A stretch of 64,000 nt of DNA from Aristophania vespae (GCF_009906835.1 NZ_CP047652.1:567001-631000), one strand, 5' to 3'. Shown: positions 28,533-37,316, numbered from the stretch's first letter. Translations and numbers: made by a program. Notes: a model not told the origin generated them from the sequence alone.

Positions 28533-28789
28533 ATGAATTATTCATAATTTGTTCACCACATATAACCAGCATATCATAATGCCTTAAAGGGTGACCAACT
28601 AGCCTCTTTCTTAAAGTAAACAGTTTATTAGTCAAAGGATATTTTTGAAGTCCCTGCCTATCTACCAAGATGTTGTTGCATAAAAGGCACGCATCGATTT
28701 TCATGCTTATAAGTATTACAAACCTTGCTTATTACAGCTGTGGCCTTACTCGTGCAGGTCAATAAGTTTTGGAAGTAAATTGATTTATC
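28533..28789. other. Unique spacer between the two ompA copies
   Basis: 257 bp, AT-rich, with no gene, transposase remnant or tRNA recognised. It begins with a short palindromic ATGAATTATTCAT upstream of copy A, so the two copies have different upstream promoter regions. With the copy flanks, the gene-free stretch between the two coding regions is 341 bp. Confidence 0.7.
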
Positions 28790-28795
28790 ACACAT

Positions 28796-28833
28796 AAAAA
28801 AGGGTATCTCTATCTCTAGAGACACCCTTTTTT
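28796..28833. terminator. Rho-independent terminator, ompA copy B
   Basis: Same hairpin as for copy A (AAAAAAGGGT / ACCCTTTTTT), lying within the duplicated unit, 22 bases after the stop on the minus strand. Confidence 0.9.
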
Positions 28834-28855
28834 GTGAACTAGAAGTCTGAGGAGA

Positions 28856-29962
28856 TTATTTTAGAATGATCTCGACGCGACGGTTCTGAGGCTCACGAGT
28901 GTTAGGAGCTGTAGCTACGAGCGGATGAGCTTCACCATAACCGTGAATATTGATCGCTGTAGCAGGGACGCCATCACGTACGAGCTCAGCTTTTACGCTG
29001 TTAGCACGACGGAGGGATAGACCCATGTTGTATTTCTGACCACGTGGACCAGGATGAGCAGCGGAGTTATCGGTGTAGCCGTTAACTTCGATGCGTGTTG
29101 TCTGGACGTGAGTAGAAGCCTGAGCTGCCTGAGCTACGATCTCACGAGCGCGTGGTGTGAGGTTAGCTTTATCCCAGTCGAAGAAGACGAGATATGTGCG
29201 AGCAGGCGTTCTCTGAGGAGGAACGACAACATGTGCTGGTGGAGGAGGTGGTGGTGGTGCATTATCAAAGGCATAACGCAGACCGAGGATGAACTGGTGC
29301 TGGTAACGCGTGCCAGTTTTGACCTTGTTGCCTTTAATGTCTTTGTATGTGCCGATATTAACACCGGACTCGCTGCCTGTTTGTGTCAGGAAGCGGTATT
29401 GTGTTGTAACAGCAAGACCTGGAACACCTGGGATGTCATATGCTGCACCGACGATTGCCTGTGCTGCAAAGCCACCGCCTGTGCGTGACATTGAGTTTTG
29501 TCCGCCTGGAACGTCATGATGCAGACGGTATTTTTCCCACATATAACCAGCACCGATACCAACGAACGGTGTGACAGGGACATCAATGCCGAACTGAGCA
29601 AGATCAATGTCATAAAGAACATTGATTAATCCGCCATAGCCCTGGTTTGAGCCTCTTGTATAACCTCTTGGTGAGCCGTTTTTGCCACCAAAGATTTTGT
29701 TATATGACTGAGCATAAACACCTTCGACTTCAAGACGAAGGCCGTTGCCAAAGCCCCAACCAGCAGACAGGAAGCCTGTGTAGCCATCAAGCTGATGCTG
29801 ACGCCCTGTGTTGCCTGTCGCAGGGGTTGTCATGCGCTGATGCTGAGTAAGGTTGTAACCAGCCCCTAAGTCGATGTATGGGCCTGTGATTGTGCTAGCC
29901 AAAGCAAGCGATGGTGCCGCAACCATCGACGTCACGGCGAGAAGTGCAGTGCGTATACGCAT
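28856..29962 (-). CDS. OmpA family outer-membrane protein, copy B
   Basis: Same 368-residue protein as copy A: signal peptide, N-terminal barrel, Pro hinge and peptidoglycan-binding OmpA domain. Both copies have intact starts (revcomp AAGGACGAGTAAGAA just before ATG) and stops, so both can be expressed. Promoters differ because the repeat ends about 18 bases upstream of the ATG. Total dosage is doubled if both are transcribed. Which copy is ancestral cannot be told from this sequence. Confidence 0.93.
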   Translation of the reverse strand: MRIRTALLAVTSMVAAPSLALASTITGPYIDLGAGYNLTQHQRMTTPATGNTGRQHQLDGYTGFLSAGWGFGNGLRLEVEGVYAQSYNKIFGGKNGSPRGYTRGSNQGYGGLINVLYDIDLAQFGIDVPVTPFVGIGAGYMWEKYRLHHDVPGGQNSMSRTGGGFAAQAIVGAAYDIPGVPGLAVTTQYRFLTQTGSESGVNIGTYKDIKGNKVKTGTRYQHQFILGLRYAFDNAPPPPPPPAHVVVPPQRTPARTYLVFFDWDKANLTPRAREIVAQAAQASTHVQTTRIEVNGYTDNSAAHPGPRGQKYNMGLSLRRANSVKAELVRDGVPATAINIHGYGEAHPLVATAPNTREPQNRRVEIILK

Positions 29963-30124
29963 TTCTTACTCGTCCTTATTGATAAAAGACTAAAACTTAA
30001 GTCAAAGGTTCCGGGCTTTATTGCAAATTCACGACCCGGCACGCATCACCAGCAATAGCGGGTAAAAAGTAAATATTTTCTAGCTAAACAAATATTTCTT
30101 TGGATTTAAAACTTAGAAGACAGC

Positions 30125-30160
30125 CACATGTTACATAAAAGACACAGTTTGTAACATGTG
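30125..30160. other. Long perfect stem-loop between aroKB and ompA copy B
   Basis: CACATGTTACA (30125-30135) and TGTAACATGTG (30150-30160) are perfect 11-bp arms around a 14-base loop. It is 30 bases after the aroKB stop and 163 bases before the ompA copy B start, both on the minus strand. No T-run follows, so it may be a Rho-type 3' end structure or an operator for the porin promoter. Undecided. Confidence 0.5.
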
Positions 30161-30189
30161 ATCATGCATTTTCTGACCCTATTATTACC

Positions 30190-31836
30190 TTAGTCGACGC
30201 AGCCTTCTTCCAGGTAAAGCTCCCTGACCAGGGTCTGATCAACATCTCTACACGTAAAGGCCTGACCAATACCATGTAGTAATATGAAACTTAGCTTTCC
30301 GTCGCGCATTTTTTTGTCATGTGCCATGTGATTAAGAAGAGTTTTTGCACTTAATGTTGCGGGAAGTTCGCTGATTTTTGAGGACATAGCTAGAGTTTTT
30401 AGATGGCTATCTAGGCGTTTTAGATCATCTTTTTGTGCCAGACCCATTTTGACAGAAAGAGAGAGGGCCAGGTGAAGGCCAATGGAAACAGCCTCTCCGT
30501 GCAAAAGGCGACCGTCATAATGAAACTCTGCTTCAAGAGCATGGGCAAAACTATGACCAAGATTGAGTAAGGCTCTTCCTCCCTGATGAGCCTGTTCACG
30601 CTCATCAGCGCAAACTATCTGTGCTTTAAAGCTACAGGCTCTTTTTACGGCTTCTGTCAAAATGGCTGTATTTCCGTCTAGCAGATCGGCGCCATTAATT
30701 TCACACCAGGAAAAAAGTTCAGGATCCGATATTAGGCCAGCTTTAAGAATTTCAGCATATCCGGCAATGAGCTGGCGTCTAGGAAGCGTTTTGAGAGTTG
30801 AGATATCAGCAAGAACAATTTGAGGTTGCCAAAAAGCACCGACCAAATTCTTGCCGGCTTTTGTGTTAATGCCTGTTTTGCCGCCTACAGAGCTATCAAC
30901 TTGAGATAATAAAGTTGTTGGAATTTGGATAAAATTAATTCCTCGCATGGCTGTTGCTGCCACAAAGCCAGCCAAATCACCAACGACACCACCACCCAAG
31001 GCAATAATGGTTGTACCGCGTTCAATCCCCAGAGCCAGAACATCTTCCATAACGCGTTGATAGGTTGAAAAAGATTTACTCTCTTCTCCAGGTGAGACGC
31101 AAATGACATCAAGCCTTATCTCGCTTTCAGCAAAAGAGTCTCTGGCCGTTGCGAGATGAAGTTCAGCTACGTTGGAATCGGTAATGATGATGGCATGCTT
31201 ATTTTTTAAATGAGGACGGATGTAAAAAGCTGCTTTTTTTAATAAGTTAGGCCCAATGATAACTTCATAGTGATGAGAGGGAAGAGTGACGGCAACCTTT
31301 TGGACGGGGTTAACGGACTCAAGAGCGGTGGTTAATTTCTTCACAGCTTCATCCACGGTTTCATCTCCAAAAGTAATAACAATATCAGCTTGTGCATAAA
31401 GCGGATGGCGTTTGGTTGCGAGGCGTTTGAGCGTATCATGTAAATTTCCCTCACGAAGTAAGGGTCGTTTTGCTCTGCTGTGGGTAAGGCGTGCATGTAA
31501 GGTTGTTAGCGGAACATGAAGCCATATTGTGCAGGCGTGAGGTGTTTTTCTTATAAGATCGCGTGTGCGTTTATCCATCCATGCACCGCCACCTGTTGCC
31601 AGGACACATGCTTCTTCTTTCATAAGGCGTGAAATAACCTTATGCTCACCTTCACGAAAATGGGCCTCTCCATGCTTTGAAAATATTTCTGCTATGGAAC
31701 ATCCTGCCGCCTTCTCGATTTCAGCATCAAGATCAATAAATTTTGTCCCTAAAACCTGAGCTAATTTGCGACCCAGAGTCGTTTTGCCAGCGCCCATATG
31801 GCCAATTAAGACGATGATACATGGCGATACTGGCAT
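30190..31836 (-). CDS. aroKB: Bifunctional shikimate kinase / 3-dehydroquinate synthase
   Basis: One polypeptide of 548 residues with two shikimate-pathway enzymes. Residues 1 to about 170 are AroK: P-loop GHMGAGKTTLGRKL, DLDAEIEKAAG, the FREGEHKVI substrate site and the ATGGGAW loop. From about residue 180 it is AroB: SNVAELH, the NAD-binding GGGVVGDLAGFVAATAMRG, the substrate helix GKTGINTKAGKNLVGAFWQP and the metal-binding NLGHSFAHALE. Linker about ten residues. In many alphaproteobacteria aroK and aroB are separate adjacent genes; a fused form is known in Acetobacteraceae, which supports the taxonomic inference. It feeds on the product of the class II DAHP synthase at 10220. xerD is divergent, as commonly seen. 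Confidence 0.95.
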   Translation of the reverse strand: MPVSPCIIVLIGHMGAGKTTLGRKLAQVLGTKFIDLDAEIEKAAGCSIAEIFSKHGEAHFREGEHKVISRLMKEEACVLATGGGAWMDKRTRDLIRKTPHACTIWLHVPLTTLHARLTHSRAKRPLLREGNLHDTLKRLATKRHPLYAQADIVITFGDETVDEAVKKLTTALESVNPVQKVAVTLPSHHYEVIIGPNLLKKAAFYIRPHLKNKHAIIITDSNVAELHLATARDSFAESEIRLDVICVSPGEESKSFSTYQRVMEDVLALGIERGTTIIALGGGVVGDLAGFVAATAMRGINFIQIPTTLLSQVDSSVGGKTGINTKAGKNLVGAFWQPQIVLADISTLKTLPRRQLIAGYAEILKAGLISDPELFSWCEINGADLLDGNTAILTEAVKRACSFKAQIVCADEREQAHQGGRALLNLGHSFAHALEAEFHYDGRLLHGEAVSIGLHLALSLSVKMGLAQKDDLKRLDSHLKTLAMSSKISELPATLSAKTLLNHMAHDKKMRDGKLSFILLHGIGQAFTCRDVDQTLVRELYLEEGCVD

Positions 31837-32014
31837 GAAGGCAGTCCCTGATATAAAAGAAAAACTTAATATAAAACTTATCTATCATGAAGCATCAAAG
31901 AAGCCATAATTTTGTTATCAGGGTTTTATTAATGTTCTAACGGCCATAAACGAGGCTGAATTAATATGATTCAGTCGGTGTTGTAATGGTTAAAAATAAT
32001 ATGAGGGCGTTTAA

Positions 32015-32203
32015 ATGCAGCGGTCATCAAAATTGGTTTTTACGTTTTTGGGTCTTATCATTATAGCAGGCTTGGGCGGTGCAGCTGCTTACTTGGGTAC
32101 AGCAAGACCACCTGCACCAACCATGACTCATCATGTTTTAGCAAAACCTCATCAATCAAGCACACCGTCAGGACTGCCTGATTTGCCTTTTCCCAAACCG
32201 TAA
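32015..32203 (+). CDS. Small membrane-anchored Pro-rich protein
   Basis: Unrecognised. The 62-residue product has a short basic N-terminus, one hydrophobic helix (LVFTFLGLIIIAGLGGAAAYL, about residues 7-27) and a short Pro/His-rich tail (ARPPAPTMTHH, LPDLPFPKP), so it is probably a single-pass inner-membrane protein with a periplasmic tail. The ATG has GAGGG eight bases upstream. xerD begins nine bases after its stop, so the two are likely co-transcribed. It could be a signal-anchored lineage-specific protein; no function is claimed. Confidence 0.6.
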   Translation: MQRSSKLVFTFLGLIIIAGLGGAAAYLGTARPPAPTMTHHVLAKPHQSSTPSGLPDLPFPKP

Positions 32204-32212
32204 GACTCGTTC

Positions 32213-33120
32213 ATGAAGAAAGATTTGCCGCCTTCTTCAGAAGCACTCATTGAAGCTTTTCTTGAAATGTTTGCTTCAGAAAGGGGGCGGCTCTGAAAAC
32301 GCGCCTTGCTTACAAAGCTGATTTGGAAAATTTTGCCTGTTGGCTGTCACCGCGCTCAGTATCAGATGGGCGACGCAAAGATATTCGTGATTATTTAACG
32401 CAGCAGGGCAGTGAAGGATTAACCGTGCGGTCATTAGCGCGGCGTTTATCGAGTTTGAGGCAGTTTTATCGCTTTTTACTTCAGGAAGAGGTTATAAAAG
32501 ATGATCCAACTTCTGATCACCCTGGGTTTCGGTATAAAAGCGGTTTACCTCATCCATTGACTGAAGAAGAAGTAAAACGTCTTATTGAAGTTGGTACGTG
32601 TCATCATGATGATCCAAGGCGCGATAAAGTTTCAAAAGCTGCTTTGGAGCTTCTCTATACCACTGGGTTACGTATTTCAGAGCTTTTAGGTTTGTCAGCA
32701 AAGGCTGTGCAGCGTGATGGCCCTATGTTGCTTGTTAGGGGAAAAGGGGGGAGAGAAAGACTAGTTCCTTTCTCCGAAGCTGCACGGGATGCAGCAATAG
32801 AGCTTGTAAATTATGACGCTGTTTTAGATAGTCCTTGGCTTTTCCCTGGAAGAGATCCGAGGCGACCTTTAACACGTCAGGGGTTTGACCGTATTTTATA
32901 TGCTTGTGCTTTAAAGGCAGATATAGATCCCAAAAGGGTAAGCCCTCATGTTTTGCGGCATTCTTTTGCAACACATCTGCTCAATCGCGGCGCTGATTTA
33001 CGAGCTTTGCAAGTGCTTTTGGGTCATGTGGATATTGCCACGACACAAATTTATACTCAGGTCATGAGCGAACGGCTTAAGGAAATTGTGAATAATTACC
33101 ATCCTTTGGCGGTGTCGTAA
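32213..33120 (+). pseudogene. xerD: Tyrosine recombinase XerD, reading frame broken once
   Basis: XerD with XerC resolves chromosome dimers at dif. An ATG at 32213 opens a frame (MKKDLPPSSEALIEAFLEMF) that looks like a XerD N-terminus but hits TGA at 32294. One added G in the G5 run at 32283-32287 turns ERGRL-stop into ERGAALKTRLAYKADLENF and continues to 33120. The catalytic domain is complete: TTGLRISELLGL (first Arg), HVLRHSFATHLL (His-x-x-Arg), LGHVDIATTQIY (His and nucleophile Tyr). A G6 run at 32746-32751 inside the same gene is intact. Corrected length about 302 residues, normal for XerD. Either a true frameshift or base loss in sequencing. Confidence 0.85.
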
Positions 33121-33183
33121 TTTGTGGCGTTTAAGAGTCACAAGTCACAAATTTTATGTCTCTTTAAAAATTAGGACTGTTTC

Positions 33184-34182
33184 TTGAGCGATGGCCATGC
33201 TATCGCGCAATCTATGCGCCAGTTTCTAGATTTTGAGAAATCAGTCGCCGAGCTTGAAACAAAGATCGACGAATTACGTCAAATGGGTCGTCGCGATGAT
33301 GGCTTCGGCTTAGATGGTTTGAATATTGATGAGGAGATTGCTCGTCTGTCAGACAAGGCAGATAAGCAGCTCCGTAATTTATATGGCAAACTAACACCGC
33401 TGCAAAAAGTGCAGGTGGCACGCCACGCCCAGCGTCCGCATGCACTTGACTATATTTCAGCCTTGACCACTGATTTTACGCCATTGGCTGGGGATCGTGT
33501 TTTTGGAGACGATCAAGCCATGGTTGGTGGCCTTGCCCGTTTTCGGGGGCAGTCAGTTGTCGTGATCGGGACTGAAAGAGGGTCTGATACCGAAAGTCGG
33601 CTAAAACATAATTTTGGTATGGCCCGGCCAGAAGGTTACCGTAAGGCACAGCGCCTGATGGAGCTTGCAGCTCGCTTTGGTTTGCCTGTTTTAACCTTTG
33701 TGGATACAGCAGGGGCCTGGCCTGGGATTGATGCCGAAGCCCGCGGACAGGCTGAGGCTATAGCACGCTCTATTGACGTTTCATTGCAATTGCGTGTGCC
33801 GGTTATTGCAACAGTGATTGGAGAAGGTGGCTCTGGCGGGGCCATTGCTATTGCTTCGGCCGATCGTGTTTTTATGCTTGAGCATGCAATATATTCGGTT
33901 ATCTCCCCTGAGGCAGCCGCGTCAATTTTATGGCGTGATCCTAAATTAGCACCCGCAGCGGCAGAAGCGTTAAAATTAACGGCCCAGGATCTTAAAAAGT
34001 TAGATCTGGTTGATAATATCGTTGCTGAACCAGCAGGAGGAGCACAGCGCCAGCCTGAGCTCGTTATGGAACGGGTTGGGGATTTGATCGAAGCAGAATT
34101 GCCCACTCTTTTGGCACTAACTCCTGAAGCGTTATTGGAAAAAAGACGTCAGCGTTATCTCGCTATGACGAGGCCGAAATAA
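33184..34182 (+). CDS. accA: Acetyl-CoA carboxylase carboxyltransferase subunit alpha
   Basis: With AccD transfers carboxyl from carboxybiotin to acetyl-CoA, giving malonyl-CoA for fatty acid synthesis. Seen: the N-terminal helical FLDFEKSVAELETKIDELR, the crotonase-type core with FVDTAGAWPGIDAEARGQAE, and the oxyanion segment GEGGSGGAIAIASADRV. At 332 residues it is slightly longer than usual (about 320). The start is TTG at 33184, preceded by TAGGA at a good distance; the first ATG, 10 codons later at 33214, has no ribosome site. accD and accBC are not in the window. Confidence 0.95.
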   Translation: MSDGHAIAQSMRQFLDFEKSVAELETKIDELRQMGRRDDGFGLDGLNIDEEIARLSDKADKQLRNLYGKLTPLQKVQVARHAQRPHALDYISALTTDFTPLAGDRVFGDDQAMVGGLARFRGQSVVVIGTERGSDTESRLKHNFGMARPEGYRKAQRLMELAARFGLPVLTFVDTAGAWPGIDAEARGQAEAIARSIDVSLQLRVPVIATVIGEGGSGGAIAIASADRVFMLEHAIYSVISPEAAASILWRDPKLAPAAAEALKLTAQDLKKLDLVDNIVAEPAGGAQRQPELVMERVGDLIEAELPTLLALTPEALLEKRRQRYLAMTRPK

Positions 34183-34206
34183 CGCTTTTCAAAAAGATAA
34201 AACTTA

Positions 34207-34956
34207 TTACGGGTCACCCTCAAAAGGGGTGGCCTTTATATTTTGTAAAATCAGTTTAATTCTTTTTCCTGCTTCCTGAACAGATTGAGCATCATATCCT
34301 TTAGCGACTAATGCGACTCCTTTTTTCTCTCCTTTTTCGAAGGGATAAGAGCCAAGATCGAGCGTAGGATATTCTTCCTGTAATTTTGTTAGAGGCTCAG
34401 CGATGGAGCTTTCATAAACATTAAATCCATACCAGGATAGGGATTGTAGGGGTTTCCCTTTAGGGAGGCGCGGTACAAGCCAATTAACCATGGAATGAAA
34501 AATACTCGGCACGCCAGCCATGACGTAAATATTTTTGATAGAAAAGCCTGGAGCTACAGAAATATCGCTTTTAATTGGTTCTGCCCCCTGGGGAAACCAG
34601 GCCATACGTTGTCGCGCTTTATTAAAACTTCCCGGCTCAAAACATTTTTCAAGAAGAGTGAAGGTTTCTTCGTGGCATGTAAGAGGCAAGCCTAAAGCAT
34701 CAGCGATAGAGCTACTTGTAATATCGTCGTGAGTGGGGCCGATACCGCCGCTCGTAAATATGAAGTCAAAGCGTGTACGGCACTCATTCAGCGTGCTGAT
34801 AATACGCTCTCTTATGTCTGGGATAGTACGGGTTTCCTCAAGTTTAATGCCCTGGCAATTTAAGGCATGTGCGAGCACCACTGTATTGGCATCCTGTGTA
34901 CGCCCAGAAAGTATCTCGTTGCCAATGACAATAAAACAGGCAGTTTGCGGAGCCAT
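34207..34956 (-). CDS. CinA-like molybdopterin-binding domain protein
   Basis: MoaB/MogA-fold domain as in the N-terminal half of CinA. Seen: CFIVIGNEILSGRTQDAN at the start, the TSGGIGPTHDDITSSSIADA pocket (about residues 67-86) and a PGFSIKNIYVMAGVPSIF segment. At 249 residues it lacks the C-terminal nicotinamide mononucleotide deamidase domain of full CinA, as in many alphaproteobacterial single-domain versions. It may hydrolyse ADP-ribose-like substrates or bind a pterin, but the activity of the stand-alone form is unsettled. Its start lies about 100 bases from the divergent SMP-30 gene. Confidence 0.85.
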   Translation of the reverse strand: MAPQTACFIVIGNEILSGRTQDANTVVLAHALNCQGIKLEETRTIPDIRERIISTLNECRTRFDFIFTSGGIGPTHDDITSSSIADALGLPLTCHEETFTLLEKCFEPGSFNKARQRMAWFPQGAEPIKSDISVAPGFSIKNIYVMAGVPSIFHSMVNWLVPRLPKGKPLQSLSWYGFNVYESSIAEPLTKLQEEYPTLDLGSYPFEKGEKKGVALVAKGYDAQSVQEAGKRIKLILQNIKATPFEGDP

Positions 34957-35055
34957 GAGCTTATCCCACTATCATTATTTTTAAACAATCAATCTAGTGT
35001 AAGCTTAGTTTATGTAAGATGAAACTCCATACCAGTTTTGAAGAGTGAGATTTTG

Positions 35056-35964
35056 ATGAAAACATCAGAGAAAAATAAGCCAGCCTGTGTCCTGGATCTC
35101 AAAGCTCAGCTGGGTGAAGGGCCTATATGGATAGCTAAGGAAAAAGCTTTATATTTTGTTGATATAATTGGGGAAACACTTCATCGTTTTAACCCGACAA
35201 CTCAAGATCTGACATCCTGGAAGGCACCATCTCGCATTGCGTTTATATTGCCTGTGAGTAATGGTTCTTTTCTGGTTGGAATGCCCGATGGATTGCATCA
35301 TTTTGATGCTCAAAAGGGCGCATTTTCTCAAGCCTGTTTTATAGAGCCAGATAAGCCGGGTAATCGCCTTAATGATGGTTGTGTTGACCAGCAAGGTCGG
35401 ATTTGGTTTGGCACAATGGATGATGATGAGGAAAAAAAGACCGGCTCAATTTACCGTGTAGAGCACAAAGAAAATTCTTTGCAGCTTAGTCATTGGGATG
35501 AGGGTTATATTGTATCAAATGGCCCTGCTGTCTCACCTTGTGGGACAGTGCTTTATGTTTCTGATAGTCCCCAGCAGCGCATTTATGCTTTTGATCTGGA
35601 TAAGAGCGGAGCACTCAAGGGTAAACGGTTATTTGCTACATTAGATCACGGTTACCCTGACGGATTAGTAACGGATTCACAAGGTAATTTATGGTGTGGA
35701 ACATTTGGTGGAGGGCGTATTGTGCGTTTTAAACCAGATGGAACAGAACTTCCTTTCATTCCAATGCCAGTTTCAAATGTAACTAAAATTGCGTTTGGGG
35801 GCGATGATTACCGCACGGTTTTTGTCACCACCGCCCGAAAAGGTTTGTCTAGTGAAGAGCTGGCCAAAGAACCACTAGCGGGCGGTCTTTTTGCCTTTAG
35901 AACTGATATTGCAGGGACTCCGCAAAAGTCTTTTTTGCTTAATCAAACTGCAAAAGAGCTTTGA
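35056..35964 (+). CDS. SMP-30/gluconolactonase family protein
   Basis: Six-bladed beta-propeller lactonase; characterised members hydrolyse sugar lactones such as gluconolactone or arabinonolactone. Seen: LGEGPIW near residue 18 (metal Glu), NRLNDGCVDQQGRIWFGTMD (about residues 105-124; metal Asn), SNGPAVSPCGTVLYVSDS (Asn/Asp) and HGYPDGLVTDSQGNLWCGTF. All metal ligands are present. No signal peptide, so cytoplasmic. ATG at 35056 has GAGTGAG upstream; a TTG 18 bases earlier is the alternative. Its 3' end overlaps the convergent mutT by 26 bases. Sugar-lactone metabolism would suit an acetic-acid-type oxidative lifestyle; the substrate is unknown. Confidence 0.87.
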   Translation: MKTSEKNKPACVLDLKAQLGEGPIWIAKEKALYFVDIIGETLHRFNPTTQDLTSWKAPSRIAFILPVSNGSFLVGMPDGLHHFDAQKGAFSQACFIEPDKPGNRLNDGCVDQQGRIWFGTMDDDEEKKTGSIYRVEHKENSLQLSHWDEGYIVSNGPAVSPCGTVLYVSDSPQQRIYAFDLDKSGALKGKRLFATLDHGYPDGLVTDSQGNLWCGTFGGGRIVRFKPDGTELPFIPMPVSNVTKIAFGGDDYRTVFVTTARKGLSSEELAKEPLAGGLFAFRTDIAGTPQKSFLLNQTAKEL

Positions 35965-36358
35965 GCTTAGGAATTAAGGGAAGGTCAGGTTTGGGCATAG
36001 GATAAGAGTCAAGTTCAGAAGCTCTTATCCATCGAAATTCCTGCCCTTCTTTTCCTTCAATCGTGCCTTTCCATTTTTTAATGATGTAAAGAGGCATAAG
36101 CAGATGAAATCTTTCGCAATCTTCACTGATAAATGTGAAAGGTGATAAATCCTTTTCTTGCGCAATGATGTTTAATTCTTCAAATAATTCACGCGTAAGT
36201 GCTTTTTCCGGGCTTTCTCCTGGCTCAATTTTTCCTCCGGGAAACTCCCATAATCCTTCTTGTGGTTTTCCTTTAGGTCTTTGAGCCAAAAGAATATTTT
36301 GTTGTTCGTCAATTAATATAGCGGCCGATACTAAAACCAGTTTTTTAGAAGATGTCAT
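35939..36358 (-). CDS. mutT: MutT-like Nudix hydrolase (8-oxo-dGTP diphosphatase)
   Basis: Cleans oxidised nucleotides from the pool. The Nudix box GX5EX7REUXEEXGU variant is complete: GKIEPGESPEKALTRELFEE at about residues 45-64, followed by LNI. N-terminus LVLVSAAILIDEQQNILLAQ and WEFPGG are typical of MutT. The start at 36358 (MTSSKKLVL) is chosen because longer in-frame starts run into the upstream gene and add unrelated sequence. It begins five bases after the DUF815 ATPase stop on the same strand, so an operon. 139 residues, usual length. The exact substrate among Nudix members is inferred. Confidence 0.9.
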   Translation of the reverse strand: MTSSKKLVLVSAAILIDEQQNILLAQRPKGKPQEGLWEFPGGKIEPGESPEKALTRELFEELNIIAQEKDLSPFTFISEDCERFHLLMPLYIIKKWKGTIEGKEGQEFRWIRASELDSYPMPKPDLPLIPKLKALLQFD

Positions 36359-36363
36359 CGGGG

Positions 36364-37230
36364 CTAAGCCTTTAATTCTGAGGAAAGAGCCGTAATAAAT
36401 TGAGCGGCAACCCGTCCAGACCGGCTTCCCCGTGCTAAAGACCATTGAAGGGCTTTTTTAGTCAGTGTTTCTTCATCAATAGGAAGAGACTGGGCGCTTG
36501 CATAAGTTTTGACAATTGCAAGATAATCATCTTGCGAGGCACTATAAAGCCCAATCCACAAGCCAAACCGGTCAGAAAGAGAGACTTTTTCTTCAATGGC
36601 CTCCCCTGGATTAATAGAAGAACCTGTCTCATTTTCTATCATATCGCGGGGCATAAGATGCTTACGATTTGAGGTGGCATAAACCACAACATTGTCTGGT
36701 CGACCCGCAATGCCTCCATCTAAAACAGATTTGAGTGATTTATAGTCTGCATCCTGAGATTCGAATGAAAGATCATCACAAAATAAAATAACGCGGCGTG
36801 ATGATTGGCGTAATATAGCAAGTAATTTTGGCAGGGTAGATAATTCGTCACGGGGAATTTCTATTAAGGCCAAAGGGGGCAAATTTTTTGAACGTTGGGT
36901 TTTATTGACCTCTAAGGTGCATGCTTTGACGAGCGACGATTTACCCATACCGCGCGCGCCCCAAAGCATGACATTATTTGCCTCTAGCCCTTGTGCAAAT
37001 TGTTGCGTATTTCTGAGTACGATGTCCCTTTGTCTTTGGATGCCACATAAATGTGATAATGGTACAGACTGCACTTTGGGAACAGGAAGGAGAGTACTTA
37101 TAGCCCCCTGCCATAAGAAAGCATCAATATCATAGCTTTCAAGTAAGTTTGCATCTTGTTGGGGCGGGGCCAGGCGCTCAAGACTGTCAGCTATACGGTT
37201 TAAAATAGGTAACAAATCGGATTGTGACAT
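36364..37230 (-). CDS. DUF815 family AAA-type ATPase
   Basis: P-loop NTPase with Walker A GARGMGKSSLVKAC (about residues 95-108), a Walker B-like VILFCDDLSFE and an Arg-rich ATSNRKHLMPRDM sensor segment. The family is widespread in proteobacteria but its role is not established. In alphaproteobacteria it commonly lies divergently beside yajC, as here. At 288 residues it has usual length. The N-terminal 50 residues are helical with an LLPILNRIADSLERL start. It is followed by mutT at five bases. Soluble, cytoplasmic. Confidence 0.88.
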   Translation of the reverse strand: MSQSDLLPILNRIADSLERLAPPQQDANLLESYDIDAFLWQGAISTLLPVPKVQSVPLSHLCGIQRQRDIVLRNTQQFAQGLEANNVMLWGARGMGKSSLVKACTLEVNKTQRSKNLPPLALIEIPRDELSTLPKLLAILRQSSRRVILFCDDLSFESQDADYKSLKSVLDGGIAGRPDNVVVYATSNRKHLMPRDMIENETGSSINPGEAIEEKVSLSDRFGLWIGLYSASQDDYLAIVKTYASAQSLPIDEETLTKKALQWSLARGSRSGRVAAQFITALSSELKA

Positions 37231-37316
37231 AAGAGACCTTTTTATGAGCGCTTGACGTTAATTCTCCTGACGATATGGTTCGTTACATTAATTTTCAAGA
37301 TGGAAGCAAGAATCCC

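Larger units (their letters stand above)
28790..29980. repeat. Direct repeat copy B (ompA-like gene with its terminator)
   Basis: Second copy of the 1191-bp unit, same orientation. The upstream border falls just before the ribosome site region (CTCGTCCTTATT on the plus strand), beyond which the sequences differ completely. Confidence 0.95.

Noticed and set aside
28533-28789. Insertion sequence or transposase remnant between the ompA copies
   Set aside because: No reading frame, terminal inverted repeats or target-site duplication could be recognised.
33636-34106. 156-residue reading frame antisense to accA
   Set aside because: Shadow of a conserved gene; Ser/Ala/Thr-rich mirror composition, no ribosome site.
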